Positions 6,384 to 15,110 of a stretch of 22,556 bases of DNA are shown in pieces. Made by a program: the position numbers and the translations under genes. The notes beneath the pieces were generated by a model. The model was not told the origin of the DNA. It did no database searches and saw nothing but the letters and a program-made list of their open reading frames with translations. The DNA is from Anaerolineales bacterium (lineage in GTDB: Bacteria; Chloroflexota; Anaerolineae; Anaerolineales; Villigracilaceae), in assembly GCA_020847355.1 (NCBI GenBank), contig JADLCG010000272.1:1-22556 (forward strand), given 5' to 3'. Position 1 is the first letter of the stretch. Each line of letters opens with the position of its first letter.

Positions 6384-7469
6384 CTACTCATCCGACTTCC
6401 CAGCGATGAAATCTTCCACTTTTTGATGCGCCACTTCGTCTTTGAATTGCTTGGGCGGCGTTTTGAAGAAATAGGAAGACGGTCCAATGATCGGTCCGGC
6501 GATCTCGCGGTCGAGCGCGATCTTCGCGCAACGCACTGCGTCAATCATCACGCCCGCCGAGTTGGGGCTATCCCACACTTCAAGTTTTAATTCAAGGTTC
6601 AGCGGCACGTTGCCAAAAGTTGTGCCTTCCATGCGGATGTAACACCACTTGCGATCCGTCAACCACGGCACGTGATCGCTAGGACCTACATGCACATTGC
6701 TGGGATCAATTTCATAAGGGATCATGCTGGTCACGGCGTTGGTCTTTGAAATCTTTTTGGATTCAAGCCGTTCGCGTTCGAGCATATTGAGGAAATCGGT
6801 ATTGCCGCCAAAGTTGAGTTGATACGTGCGATCAATTTTTACGCCGCGATCTACGAACAAGCTGGTCAATACGCGATGGACGATCGTCGCCCCTACCTGA
6901 CTTTTGATATCGTCGCCCAAAATGGGCAAGCCGGCGTCGGCGAAGCGTTTGCCCCAATATTCGGACGAGGCGATGAATACCGGTATGCCGTTGACGAAGG
7001 CGCAACCCGCTTCAAGGATTTGCTCCACATACCATTTGGTCGCCATCTCCGAGCCGACCGGCAGGAAGTTGATTACCACATCCGTATGCGTATCTTTTAA
7101 TAATTGCGCGATATTAGCGGTGGCGCCCGGCGCTTTTTGAATGACGCCGCTCAGATATTTGCCCAGTCCGTCGTGCGTCATGCCGCGCACCACCGGCACG
7201 TTGAGGTGGGGAACTTCGGCGAATTTATAAGTGTTGTTCGGCTCGGCAAAAATTGCTTCGGATAGATCTTTGCCCACTTTGGTCGCGTTTACGTCAATCG
7301 CTATGGTGAATTCAATATCTTTCACATGATAATCGCCGAGTTGGGTGTGCATAATGCCGGGGATCGCTTCGTCCTTTTTGGCGTTCTTATAAAACTGAAC
7401 TCCCTGCACAAGCGACGAGGCGCAATTGCCTACGCCGATGATGGCGACCCGTACTTTTTTATTTGCCAT
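6384..7469 (-). CDS. ino1: Inositol-3-phosphate synthase (MIPS)
   Basis: 361 residues, matching the short actinobacterial/archaeal form of the enzyme rather than the eukaryotic form of about 500 residues. It converts glucose-6-phosphate to 1L-myo-inositol-3-phosphate with bound NAD+ in the cytoplasm, the entry step to inositol lipids and other inositol compounds. Visible signatures are the NAD-binding IIGVGNCASSL (10-20), NFLPVGSE (134-141), GDDIKSQVGAT (185-195), LNFGGNTDFLN (218-228), LKLEVWDSPNSAG (294-306) and SSYFFKTPP (331-339). The start is supported by CAAGGAGA, 11 bases upstream of the ATG. It is monocistronic, with a terminator downstream. It is divergent from the histidine kinase operon and shares an overlapping -10 region with it (7544-7551). 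No inositol phosphatase or phosphatidylinositol-phosphate synthase gene is recognisable nearby. Confidence 0.95.
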   Translation of the reverse strand: MANKKVRVAIIGVGNCASSLVQGVQFYKNAKKDEAIPGIMHTQLGDYHVKDIEFTIAIDVNATKVGKDLSEAIFAEPNNTYKFAEVPHLNVPVVRGMTHDGLGKYLSGVIQKAPGATANIAQLLKDTHTDVVINFLPVGSEMATKWYVEQILEAGCAFVNGIPVFIASSEYWGKRFADAGLPILGDDIKSQVGATIVHRVLTSLFVDRGVKIDRTYQLNFGGNTDFLNMLERERLESKKISKTNAVTSMIPYEIDPSNVHVGPSDHVPWLTDRKWCYIRMEGTTFGNVPLNLELKLEVWDSPNSAGVMIDAVRCAKIALDREIAGPIIGPSSYFFKTPPKQFKDEVAHQKVEDFIAGKSDE

Positions 7470-7543
7470 TTTTTATAGGTCTCCTTGAGATTTGATTTGA
7501 AATTTACTTTCAATGTTTCCAGTAAACTCAGACTGGCTAGTGA

Positions 7544-7565
7544 AGTATAATCTTACAATTGGTGA
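7544..7565. promoter_or_regulatory. Divergent promoter region for ino1 and the histidine kinase operon
   Basis: AGTATAAT (7544-7551) holds TATAAT on plus (7546-7551) and TATACT on minus (7544-7549). The plus -10 lies between the two possible kinase starts, so it favours the ATG at 7573; GGTGA (7561-7565) is the likely ribosome binding site. The minus -10 would give ino1 a leader of about 70 bases. No clear -35 boxes are seen. Confidence 0.55.
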
Positions 7566-7572
7566 AAATGAT

Positions 7573-8823
7573 ATGGAGCAGAGCAAAATTCTCGAACGCC
7601 TTTTAGAAGTGACGCGCAACCTCAGCGCTTCGGCGGATTTGGAAACTTACGTCCAAACCTTGCTTTCCGCCGCCGCAGAGTTGACCGATAGCGAAAGCGC
7701 GTCTATTTTAGAATATGACGAGATTGCGCAAGATTTTCATTTTCGCTTCGTCCCCTGGTTTCATCGCGAAGCCATTCAAAGCGCCAGAGTTCCGCTCAAT
7801 GGGAGCATTGCCGGGTGGGTCTTTTTACACGAAAAACCTTTATCCATTCCAGATGCGCGCGCGGATGCGCGCCATTATCCCAAAATTGATCAATTGAGTA
7901 ATTTTACTACCAGCTCATTGTTAGGCGTTCCGCTGATTTTGCGCGGCCGTCCGCTGGGCGTTTTTGAAGTCTTCAATAAATCTAGCGCGGCGCAATATTC
8001 CGAAGAAGATATATTGATTATGGAAACTTTGGCTTCGCTGGCTTCAACGGCGCTTCAGAACGCCGCCTTGGAGCAAAACGCGCAATCTTCGATTGAAGGC
8101 GCGAAAGAGTTGGAGCGCTTGAAGAGCGAATTCATCGCCATCACTTCGCACGAACTCAGAACGCCGCTGGGCTTGATTTTAGGTCACTCCACCTTTTTAC
8201 GCGAACTGATCGGAAGCGAACACCATGAACAAGTGGACGCCATCATTCGGAACGCTTCGCGCTTAAAAGAAATTATCGAGAGCCTTTCCCGCGTGGATAA
8301 TTATCAGACCGGCGGCGCAACGCTCCGCGAAGGGCGCGCCTCGATCGCCCGCATTATTGAAGATACGATTTTATCTTTCAATGAAATGGCGGCGCAAACT
8401 CAAGTGACTTTGAAATCCAGCCTGCCGCAAGATGACGAACTCAGCGTCAACGTGGACGCTTCAAAAATTGCGGTTACGCTCAGCAACTTGGTCAAAAACG
8501 CGGTGGTCTTTAGCAACCGGGGCGGGCAAGTGAACATTCGCGCGGAACGTCAGCAAGATGCAGTCAAAGTGACGGTTGAGGATAACGGCATCGGCATTCC
8601 AGTCAAAGATCTGCCGCACATCTTTGAACGCTTTTATCAAGTCGAATCGCATCTCACGCGCAAACATAGCGGCATGGGGCTGGGGCTTGCGGTGGCGAAA
8701 GCGACGGTGGAGATGCACGGCGGAAAAATTTGGGCGGAAAGCATCGAAGGCGTAGGCAGTACGTTTATATTCATTTTGCCGGTAGACGCTCCCGAACCGC
8801 CCAAACAGCCCTTCATCGTTTAA
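7573..8823 (+). CDS. Soluble GAF-domain sensor histidine kinase
   Basis: 416 residues from ATG 7573. The frame opens at 7513, but a perfect TATAAT at 7546-7551 lies inside that extension, GGTGA precedes the 7573 ATG, and the extra 20 residues do not look like a domain. A GAF domain spans about 23-166, followed by a short helical linker. The HisKA dimerisation helix carries the phospho-acceptor H193 (ITSHELRTPLG). The HATPase has all its boxes: N box N305-LVKN309, G1 DNGIG (337-341), FERFYQ (351-356) and G2 GMGLGLAV (367-374). There is no membrane segment or response-regulator domain, so it probably senses a cytoplasmic signal through GAF; its partner regulator is not in the window. It is the first gene of an apparent operon with the sugar kinase and M20 peptidase. 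Confidence 0.94.
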   Translation: MEQSKILERLLEVTRNLSASADLETYVQTLLSAAAELTDSESASILEYDEIAQDFHFRFVPWFHREAIQSARVPLNGSIAGWVFLHEKPLSIPDARADARHYPKIDQLSNFTTSSLLGVPLILRGRPLGVFEVFNKSSAAQYSEEDILIMETLASLASTALQNAALEQNAQSSIEGAKELERLKSEFIAITSHELRTPLGLILGHSTFLRELIGSEHHEQVDAIIRNASRLKEIIESLSRVDNYQTGGATLREGRASIARIIEDTILSFNEMAAQTQVTLKSSLPQDDELSVNVDASKIAVTLSNLVKNAVVFSNRGGQVNIRAERQQDAVKVTVEDNGIGIPVKDLPHIFERFYQVESHLTRKHSGMGLGLAVAKATVEMHGGKIWAESIEGVGSTFIFILPVDAPEPPKQPFIV

Positions 8824-8842
8824 ACCTTCAACCTCCAAACCC

Positions 8843-9844
8843 ATGAAGCCTATCTTTTTGATTGCGGGAAAGATCCAACGCGAATATATTTTGCCGCCGC
8901 TGGGTTTGCCAAGCGTGGATAAACCGGGCGGAAGTTTGCTCTACGCGGCAGGCGGGCTGGCAGTTTGGAATTCGCAGATCAGCTTGGCGGCGCGTGTTGG
9001 TAGCGACTATCCAACCGCCGAACTTAAGGAACTGAAAAAACGCGGCTTTGATATCGAGGGGATTCGTATTCAGCCGCATCCCATTGATTTACGTTCTTTC
9101 AGCGCTTACACCGATAAATATGAAATCAGCCAAACCAATGCGGTTTCGCATTTTGCCAAACGACAACTCCAATTTCCAAAAGCCTTGCTCGGTTATCAAA
9201 TGCTTGATCAATCCCAATTAGACCCAAAAGCGCTTGATCCGCTTTCGCCTGCCGCGTTAGACATCCCTAAAAAAAATCGTAACCTTGCTTACATCCACAT
9301 CTGCCCATTGGATTTTACGAGTCAGAGTCAGTTGGTGAATCTGTTTAGCGGCTCAAACCAGACCGTCAGCCTGGACCCGGCTCCGAATTACATGCACCCC
9401 GCCTTTTGGCGAGATTTGCGAACTGTGCTTCAAGGCGTGAAAATTTTTTCCCCGTCCGAGGAAGAACTCCGCGCCCTGTTTTGGGGCGAGACGAATGATT
9501 TATGGGAGATGGCAAAGAAAATTAGCGCTTACGGTCCGCAAGTGATCGTGATTAAACGCGGCAGTTTGGGGCAAGCGGTTTATGACGTTGCTCAGGCTAA
9601 AAAATATGAAATTCAGGCTTATCCTGCGCGGATCGAAGACCCCACCGGCGTTGGCGACGCTTTTTGCGGCGGCTTTTTAGCGGGCTACCAAAAAACAAAC
9701 GATCCACTGCAAGCGGCGTTGTATGGCGGCGTTTCGGCTTCCTTGAAAATTGAAGGGAGCGGTCCTTTTCATCCATTAGAGGCGCTGCCCGGGTTGGCGG
9801 AAGCCCGCTTACATGCCTTAGAACAAATGGCGCGGGAGGTGTGA
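8843..9844 (+). CDS. PfkB-family carbohydrate/nucleoside kinase
   Basis: 333 residues, normal for ribokinase-like (PfkB) kinases. The N-terminal FLIAGKIQREYI is a variant of the usual VVGxxxxD opening, and GGSLLYAAGGLAVW (29-42) is the substrate-binding glycine region. The C-terminal signature DPTGVGDAFCGGFLAGY (266-282) contains the anion hole and the catalytic base D272. ISQTNAVSHF (95-104) and the 110-145 segment are not diagnostic, so the phosphorylated sugar, nucleoside or cofactor precursor cannot be named. It starts 19 bases after the histidine kinase stop and has no recognisable Shine-Dalgarno, so translation may depend on coupling. The M20 peptidase follows ten bases after its stop. 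A regulator, a sugar kinase and a peptidase together suggest a metabolic operon, but the link is only positional. Confidence 0.9.
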   Translation: MKPIFLIAGKIQREYILPPLGLPSVDKPGGSLLYAAGGLAVWNSQISLAARVGSDYPTAELKELKKRGFDIEGIRIQPHPIDLRSFSAYTDKYEISQTNAVSHFAKRQLQFPKALLGYQMLDQSQLDPKALDPLSPAALDIPKKNRNLAYIHICPLDFTSQSQLVNLFSGSNQTVSLDPAPNYMHPAFWRDLRTVLQGVKIFSPSEEELRALFWGETNDLWEMAKKISAYGPQVIVIKRGSLGQAVYDVAQAKKYEIQAYPARIEDPTGVGDAFCGGFLAGYQKTNDPLQAALYGGVSASLKIEGSGPFHPLEALPGLAEARLHALEQMAREV

Positions 9845-9854
9845 CTAATAAACC

Positions 9855-10961
9855 ATGACCATCGTTGACAAACTCCTCGATTTGACGCTACAGATTCAAC
9901 AAATCCCCGCGCCGACCTTTCACGAAGAAATGCGCGGAAGATTCGTGCATGACTTGTTTCAAAAAGAAAATCTCAAAGACGTTTCGATGGATGATGCGGG
10001 GAATGTCTATGGGCGTTTGTTCGGTAAAGATCAAAAGGCGAAGCCTTTGATCGTCTCTGCTCATTTGGATACTGTCTTTCCAAACAGCGTCAACTTACAG
10101 AGTAGGGAAGAGGCGGGCAAAGTCTGCGCGCCGGGCATCGGCGATAACTCGCTCGGCGTGGGCGCTTTATTCGGTATTATTTGGTCGCTTCAGCGCCGTA
10201 AAATTGAATTGGAATGCGATCTCTGGCTTGTGGCAAATGTAGGCGAAGAAGGGCTCGGCGATTTACGCGGGATGAAAGCCGTAGTGGAGCGTTTTGGCGC
10301 TGAGGCGCTTGGCTATCTGGTCTTAGAGGGTTTGGCGCTGGGGCATGTGTATCATAAAGCCATTGGCGTGAAGCGCTATCGCATTCATGCCATTACAACC
10401 GGCGGACATTCATGGTCTGATTATGGGAAGCCTTCCGCCGTGCATGAATTGGCTTCTTTGATTACGAAATTGACTTCAATGAAATTACCCCGCGAACCGC
10501 GCACGACGATGAACATTGGAACGCTTAGCGGCGGCACGGGCATCAATGTGCTTGCCTCCGAAGCCAAATGCGAATTAGACTTGCGCTCTGAAGACCCGCA
10601 GACGCTCGCGCAAATTACCAAGCAAGTTGAGGCGTTGATTCATTCTGCAAATAGAGATTGCGTGAAGATGGAGATGGAAGTCATTGGTCAACGTCCGGCG
10701 GGCGAAATTTCCCCCAATCATCGGTTTGTGCAAACTGCCATTCAATGCCTGCGTAAACAAGGCGTAGAAGCTGTGCTAACCTCCGGCTCGACGGATGCAA
10801 ATATTCCGCTGAGTAAAAATATCCCTGCCGTAGTCATGGGCATCACTACCGGCGGAAGCGCTCATACCATGCATGAATATATCAACATAGAACCAATCGC
10901 CAAGGGGATGGAAAGCGTCGTTGAGTTTGTCGAAGCGCTCGCCGGGAATAAAAAGCAGTAA
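9855..10961 (+). CDS. M20 family metallopeptidase (PepT/carboxypeptidase G2-like)
   Basis: 368 residues of a two-zinc M20 peptidase/amidohydrolase. Metal ligands and catalytic residues can be followed: SAHLDTVF with H70 and D72, GIGDNSLG with bridging D97, the catalytic pair E131-E132 (VGEEGLG), E158 and the late H337 (AHTMHEYI). The dimerisation (lid) domain is inserted at about 170-285, with the conserved TTGGHSW (181-187) and RTTMNIGTLSGG (216-227). Likely reactions are aminoacylase, di/tripeptidase or exopeptidase chemistry in the cytoplasm; there is no signal peptide. GGAGGTG lies 13 bases upstream, rather far, at the end of the sugar kinase gene. It is the last gene of the operon, closed by a bidirectional terminator. 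Confidence 0.93.
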   Translation: MTIVDKLLDLTLQIQQIPAPTFHEEMRGRFVHDLFQKENLKDVSMDDAGNVYGRLFGKDQKAKPLIVSAHLDTVFPNSVNLQSREEAGKVCAPGIGDNSLGVGALFGIIWSLQRRKIELECDLWLVANVGEEGLGDLRGMKAVVERFGAEALGYLVLEGLALGHVYHKAIGVKRYRIHAITTGGHSWSDYGKPSAVHELASLITKLTSMKLPREPRTTMNIGTLSGGTGINVLASEAKCELDLRSEDPQTLAQITKQVEALIHSANRDCVKMEMEVIGQRPAGEISPNHRFVQTAIQCLRKQGVEAVLTSGSTDANIPLSKNIPAVVMGITTGGSAHTMHEYINIEPIAKGMESVVEFVEALAGNKKQ

Positions 10962-10962
10962 T

Positions 10963-10994
10963 AAAAAAGGCTTTCAATTTCTTGAAAGCCTTTA
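10963..10994. terminator. Bidirectional terminator between the M20 peptidase and cyclase genes
   Basis: A perfect 12-bp stem, AAAGGCTTTCAA (10966-10977)/TTGAAAGCCTTT (10982-10993), with loop TTTC. On minus it is followed by six Ts (10968-10963), ideal for the cyclase gene that stops at 11000. On plus the T run is short (TTTA), but the stem is strong. Confidence 0.88.
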
Positions 10995-10999
10995 TCAAC

Positions 11000-12709
11000 T
11001 CACTTCAATCCCAAAATTTCATACACTTCCAACGGTTGAGATTTTCCTTTTACCTGCATCTCGGCGTGCGGCTTAGATTCAATTTCTTTTTTCACGCGCT
11101 CAAACGCATCTTTGCTGATCAGGATTTGATTCTTCGCGGAGTTTTCCTGAATGCGTTTGGCGGTGTTGACGTTGTCGCTGATGGCGGTGTATTCCAATCT
11201 TTTTTCTGTGCCGATCAAACCTAGCACGGCTTCGCCATAATGAATGCCCGCGCCAAAAGCGAGGTGCGCGTTTTCAGGCAGTTCTTTATATAAGCCTTCA
11301 ATGGAATCGCGAATCGCCAATGCGGTTTTCACGGCGCGGAGGGTATGGTCAGGTTGGGGGACGGGCGCATTGAACCACGCCATAATTGCGTCGCCCATAA
11401 ATTTATCAATCGTGCCGCCATGTTCCAGCACGGCTTCAGCCATTGCCGCAAGATAACGATTTAACACGCTCACTAATTTTTCTGGGTCTTGGCTTTCGCT
11501 AAAGCTGGTAAAGCCGCGAATGTCCGCAAATAAAACGGTGATGTTGGCGCGTTTGCCGCCGAGTTGCAAACCATTGGGGTCAAGTTGTTCGATGACGGCG
11601 GGGGAGACCATCCGCTCAAACAGGCGACGTTGCGCTTCCAACTTCTTTCGTTCGGTGAGGTCGTCTAAAACAATCGCCACGCCCTGAGTTTTTTGCCCGG
11701 CGTCTTTGAGCGGCGAAAGATTCAAACGCCAATCTACAATGCCGCGCGTTGGCATGGCATGGCTGATTTCAAGGTCTACAATGGGTTTATCGGTTGCGCG
11801 CACCGCCACCAGATGCGGATTGATTTCTTTGGAAACAGAAGCCAGCACATCTTCCAAGTTATGACCGACAATATCCATGGTAGTGTGACCAAGAATATTT
11901 TCGGCGGCTTTGTTAGCGAGCGTCACTTGATTTTGAATATCCGCCGTGATGACGCCGCTGGCGATGGACGCAAACACATTATCCATTAAGTTTTTGAGCG
12001 CCGTGACTTCTTCCAGCGTGTGTTTGAGCGAAGAGAATAAACGCGCGTTTTCAATGGCAACTGCGGCTTGATTAGCGAAGGCAACCAACAAATCTTTTTC
12101 AGTATCGGCGAAGATTCCGGCGCGAATACGGTTATCGGCGTAAATTACGCCGATCAGATCGTTTTTGACTTTGAGCGGCACGCATAAAATCGAGCGTAAA
12201 TTGAAAGCGACGATGCTCTCCTGCCCGACAAAGCGCTGATCTTCTTGCGCGTTGGTGGTGACGATCGGCTCGCCCGAATCGATGACTTTGCCAACGACCG
12301 ATTTACTCACCGTCAATTCGGAGGAGTTGATCGATTCCATTTCCCAATTGCGTCCCACGCTGGTGATCATCTCGCCTTTTTCGTTACGCAACATCAAGAA
12401 GCCGCGTTCGGCTTTGGTCAGGCGCACGATGTTATCCATCACGATGCGTAGGACTTCGTCTAACTCTAAAGATGAATTGATGATCTGCCCGACATCGGCG
12501 ATGGCAAGCATATTATTATGCTCGCGTTGAAAGGCTTCGATCCTTTCGCCAATTTGCCCCAAGGAGGATTCCAAGTTCGCTAAATCTTCCAAGACGTTTT
12601 TGGAGACCTTCGCTTTGCTGGCGATGATTTCGGCGCGGACTTTCCCAGCCTGAAGACCTAACGTGGTTAGATGTTCATGGACCGTAGTGGGGCGGGTCTG
12701 TTCATTCAT
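11000..12709 (-). CDS. GAF-PAS class III adenylate/guanylate cyclase
   Basis: 569 residues, cytoplasmic, no membrane segment. A helical, probably coiled-coil N-terminus (about 20-65) precedes a GAF domain (about 70-222), a PAS domain (about 238-352, ending in DDLTERKKLE) and a class III cyclase domain (about 385-567). The catalytic set looks complete: metal ligands D396 (LFADIRGFT) and D440 (KFMGDA), K436 as base-recognition lysine, T508 (EYTAISD) at the second base-recognition position as in class IIIb, and N515/R519 as transition-state residues. The usual GD in that loop is SD here. Class IIIb members normally make cAMP. Its ATG overlaps the stop of the transglutaminase gene as ATGA, so translation is likely coupled. 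A TACAAT eight bases upstream of the ATG also exists, but it lies in coding sequence. Confidence 0.94.
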   Translation of the reverse strand: MNEQTRPTTVHEHLTTLGLQAGKVRAEIIASKAKVSKNVLEDLANLESSLGQIGERIEAFQREHNNMLAIADVGQIINSSLELDEVLRIVMDNIVRLTKAERGFLMLRNEKGEMITSVGRNWEMESINSSELTVSKSVVGKVIDSGEPIVTTNAQEDQRFVGQESIVAFNLRSILCVPLKVKNDLIGVIYADNRIRAGIFADTEKDLLVAFANQAAVAIENARLFSSLKHTLEEVTALKNLMDNVFASIASGVITADIQNQVTLANKAAENILGHTTMDIVGHNLEDVLASVSKEINPHLVAVRATDKPIVDLEISHAMPTRGIVDWRLNLSPLKDAGQKTQGVAIVLDDLTERKKLEAQRRLFERMVSPAVIEQLDPNGLQLGGKRANITVLFADIRGFTSFSESQDPEKLVSVLNRYLAAMAEAVLEHGGTIDKFMGDAIMAWFNAPVPQPDHTLRAVKTALAIRDSIEGLYKELPENAHLAFGAGIHYGEAVLGLIGTEKRLEYTAISDNVNTAKRIQENSAKNQILISKDAFERVKKEIESKPHAEMQVKGKSQPLEVYEILGLK

Positions 12710-15105
12710 ATCCGTATATTGTAACTTCGTTTTGCAATTTCTTTATAGTGAAAAATGCGAGCTTGCCATGTTTTTACAAGGATTCGCCAAGCGGCGCGGC
12801 GCGCTTGTTTTAGGTCTGCGGGGCGCGCGGTAAAGATTGCGTTTTGATATTGCGCGATTAATTCCTGAGCTTCGCCTTCTGCGGCGGGGAGGATTTGTGT
12901 CAGAATGGCGGCGCGCTCTTGTGGCGTAGCGTGCGGCGGTTGTTTAATCCCCAGCCAGCGTAAACTGAAATGAAGCGTTTGATATGTTTTTTCGATGGGG
13001 AGCAGGCGTTCCCAATCTGCCCAATAGGCGATCCAGAGCGGGGGAGCGGCGCCGTGTTTTTGATAGCGGCTGACTAAATAGACTGGAATACGCTTGGCGA
13101 GCGCGTAGCGTTTGGAGAAATAGACGATTAAACCAATCAGCCCAATCGTCAACGTGAAATAGAGCGCCTTCAACCATTGCATTGTGTTTGTGCGCGTTGA
13201 GGTTGGAACGGACTCGTCTTCATTCGGTTCAAAGCCAGCCGAACTATCGGCATCATCCATTTTGATCAGCGGCGGTTTGGCTAACCCCGAATCTGTGTCA
13301 GTTGAGTTACGCGGCGCAGACGGGCGCGTTAGCGAATCTTGATTGCTGGTTGGCTCAAATTCCACCCAGCCGATTCCCGGAAAATAAACTTCGGGCCAGG
13401 CATGGGCGTTCAAGTGGGTGACGGTGTAACGCTCTCTGTCTTTATCGTAAGTTCCCTGCGCAAAGCCAACCGCCATGCGCGCCGGTATGCCTAAAGTTCG
13501 TAAAAGCAAAATTTCCGCGCTGGCGTAATAGACGCAAAACCCTTGTTTGTAATCAAATAAAACCCAAAGCGTTGGGTCTTGATTAAGCCCGGGCGATTCT
13601 TCAAGGCTGGCTTGATATTTGATCGTCTTCCTTAAATAAAGCGTGATGGCTTGCGCCCGATCAAATGGGGTGGCTTGATCGGCGGCAATTTCTGCCGCTA
13701 GCGCTTTGAGACGCGGCGCGATTTTTTCCGGGACTTGTAAATATCTTTCCGTAACCCAAGCGGGGTACTCCGCCCCGGCATTGCGTAAATCCTCCACTGT
13801 GGGCGCGGCGATCAATGCGCGGACTGTGTAGCTGTTTCCGGCGACCAAACCCGGGTCGGCGATGAATCCGAGCGCTTCTTGCCTGCCCGTTCCCATCGGC
13901 GCGACAATTAATTTCCCGGCGCGGTTGATCCAGGTTGTTTCGGCTGGCGCGTAGAGCAATTCCTGTTTTTGAAAATTGATCGTGAATTTTAATTGGACGG
14001 TTTGGCGCGTATCTATGCCTTCAACTTCCAATTGATCGAATTCCGGGTTATAGGTTCTTTGCTGTGCATTGGCATTTGACCATTGCCCGTTTAGGTAGGT
14101 GTCATACGTGCGCCCGCGCCAGTAGTAACGCACAATCTCCGCGCCGGATTTCGGCGCTTCAATATATAAAACTGGCGTGTCGCTGGTGGGGGCTTCGCTT
14201 CCGAGCTTTAGTTCGCTTCCGTAATAATCTCCATTGGGGATTAAGCTATAAGGAGATTTCAAGGCTTTGACCGAATTGGCGAAGCGGTTGGTTAGCGGGG
14301 CGATCAATTGCCGCCAGGCTTTGGCGGCTGGCTTAACCGCGCTGAGCGCGCCGGGCAAAACCCAAGCGATGAAAACCAGAAGCGCCGCGCTATAAAAGAT
14401 ACTGCGCGAAAATTCCCACTCCGTATCTGAAGAAAGGAAAACTCTTTTCTGTTTCCACGCTTTTTGATTTTCAAGATAATGCGCGCGCCCCGCTAAAGCC
14501 AGCGCGACGAAGATGAAGAAAGCCAAGCCCCAAGCGCGGGCAGGTAGCCAAGCGTCGTAGATGTGGACGATCAAGAAAGTTGCGCCGGGGATGAAGATCG
14601 CCTCCAGATAACTGCCGTGCCGCGCTAAGCGATAACCGACTACGCAACCAATTATCCAAAAGCCGAGCGAAGCTAGCGCAATAAAAAATAAAGTATCGTA
14701 AATTGGCTGGTTGCGAAAGAAGAGCGCGAGCGCGTCAAATAAGCGTAATAATAAATTTCCTAGATCGTCGCTGACAAAAGCGGTTCTTTCGGCACGGTCT
14801 AAGGCGCTCAGCAAGCGCATGGGGACGATCAATGCCGCATACTCACATGCCAGCCAAATTGAAATTTTTCTGGAGAAGGAACTGTACCCAAGCGCCAGCC
14901 CCAAGATGACCGCAAAAAAACTAACGCTTTGAATTACTTCTAACTTCGGCGCCCATTCTGTGATCGTTAATCGAATGGCGGCGCTTTGAACCAGCACAAG
15001 CGCCAAGCCGATCGTTTGCCAGTCCCAGGCGCGGGCGGAAAAACTTTTTTGCGCGAAAGTTTTGAGCGTTGCGCCCAGCTTTTCAAATGGCGGCACAGTT
15101 TCCAT
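12706..15105 (-). CDS. Membrane transglutaminase-like protein (TgpA/DUF3488-like architecture)
   Basis: 799 residues from ATG 15105. The frame extends to 15222, but that start would overlap the divergent PAP2 gene, and the first hydrophobic segment follows naturally from 15105. About six or seven membrane helices lie between residues 31 and 256, then an extracytoplasmic region with a transglutaminase-like cysteine-peptidase core. C524 (QGFCVYYASAEILLLR), H568 (NAHAWPEVYF) and an acidic E584 (WVEFEPT), where Asp is common, form the expected triad. A disordered Ser/Thr/Asp segment (about 585-640) leads to one more helix (645-663) and a cytoplasmic helical tail similar to DUF4129 regions. The family acts on cell-surface proteins or peptides; the reaction is not established. 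TACACT (15112-15117 on minus) ends six bases before the ATG and no ribosome binding site is visible. The cyclase follows by ATGA overlap. Confidence 0.9.
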   Translation of the reverse strand: METVPPFEKLGATLKTFAQKSFSARAWDWQTIGLALVLVQSAAIRLTITEWAPKLEVIQSVSFFAVILGLALGYSSFSRKISIWLACEYAALIVPMRLLSALDRAERTAFVSDDLGNLLLRLFDALALFFRNQPIYDTLFFIALASLGFWIIGCVVGYRLARHGSYLEAIFIPGATFLIVHIYDAWLPARAWGLAFFIFVALALAGRAHYLENQKAWKQKRVFLSSDTEWEFSRSIFYSAALLVFIAWVLPGALSAVKPAAKAWRQLIAPLTNRFANSVKALKSPYSLIPNGDYYGSELKLGSEAPTSDTPVLYIEAPKSGAEIVRYYWRGRTYDTYLNGQWSNANAQQRTYNPEFDQLEVEGIDTRQTVQLKFTINFQKQELLYAPAETTWINRAGKLIVAPMGTGRQEALGFIADPGLVAGNSYTVRALIAAPTVEDLRNAGAEYPAWVTERYLQVPEKIAPRLKALAAEIAADQATPFDRAQAITLYLRKTIKYQASLEESPGLNQDPTLWVLFDYKQGFCVYYASAEILLLRTLGIPARMAVGFAQGTYDKDRERYTVTHLNAHAWPEVYFPGIGWVEFEPTSNQDSLTRPSAPRNSTDTDSGLAKPPLIKMDDADSSAGFEPNEDESVPTSTRTNTMQWLKALYFTLTIGLIGLIVYFSKRYALAKRIPVYLVSRYQKHGAAPPLWIAYWADWERLLPIEKTYQTLHFSLRWLGIKQPPHATPQERAAILTQILPAAEGEAQELIAQYQNAIFTARPADLKQARRAAWRILVKTWQARIFHYKEIAKRSYNIRI

Positions 15106-15110
15106 CCTTT

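Noticed and set aside
7513..7572. Upstream ATG (7513) as histidine kinase start
   Set aside because: A perfect TATAAT at 7546-7551 lies inside this segment and GGTGA precedes the ATG at 7573, so the shorter protein is preferred.
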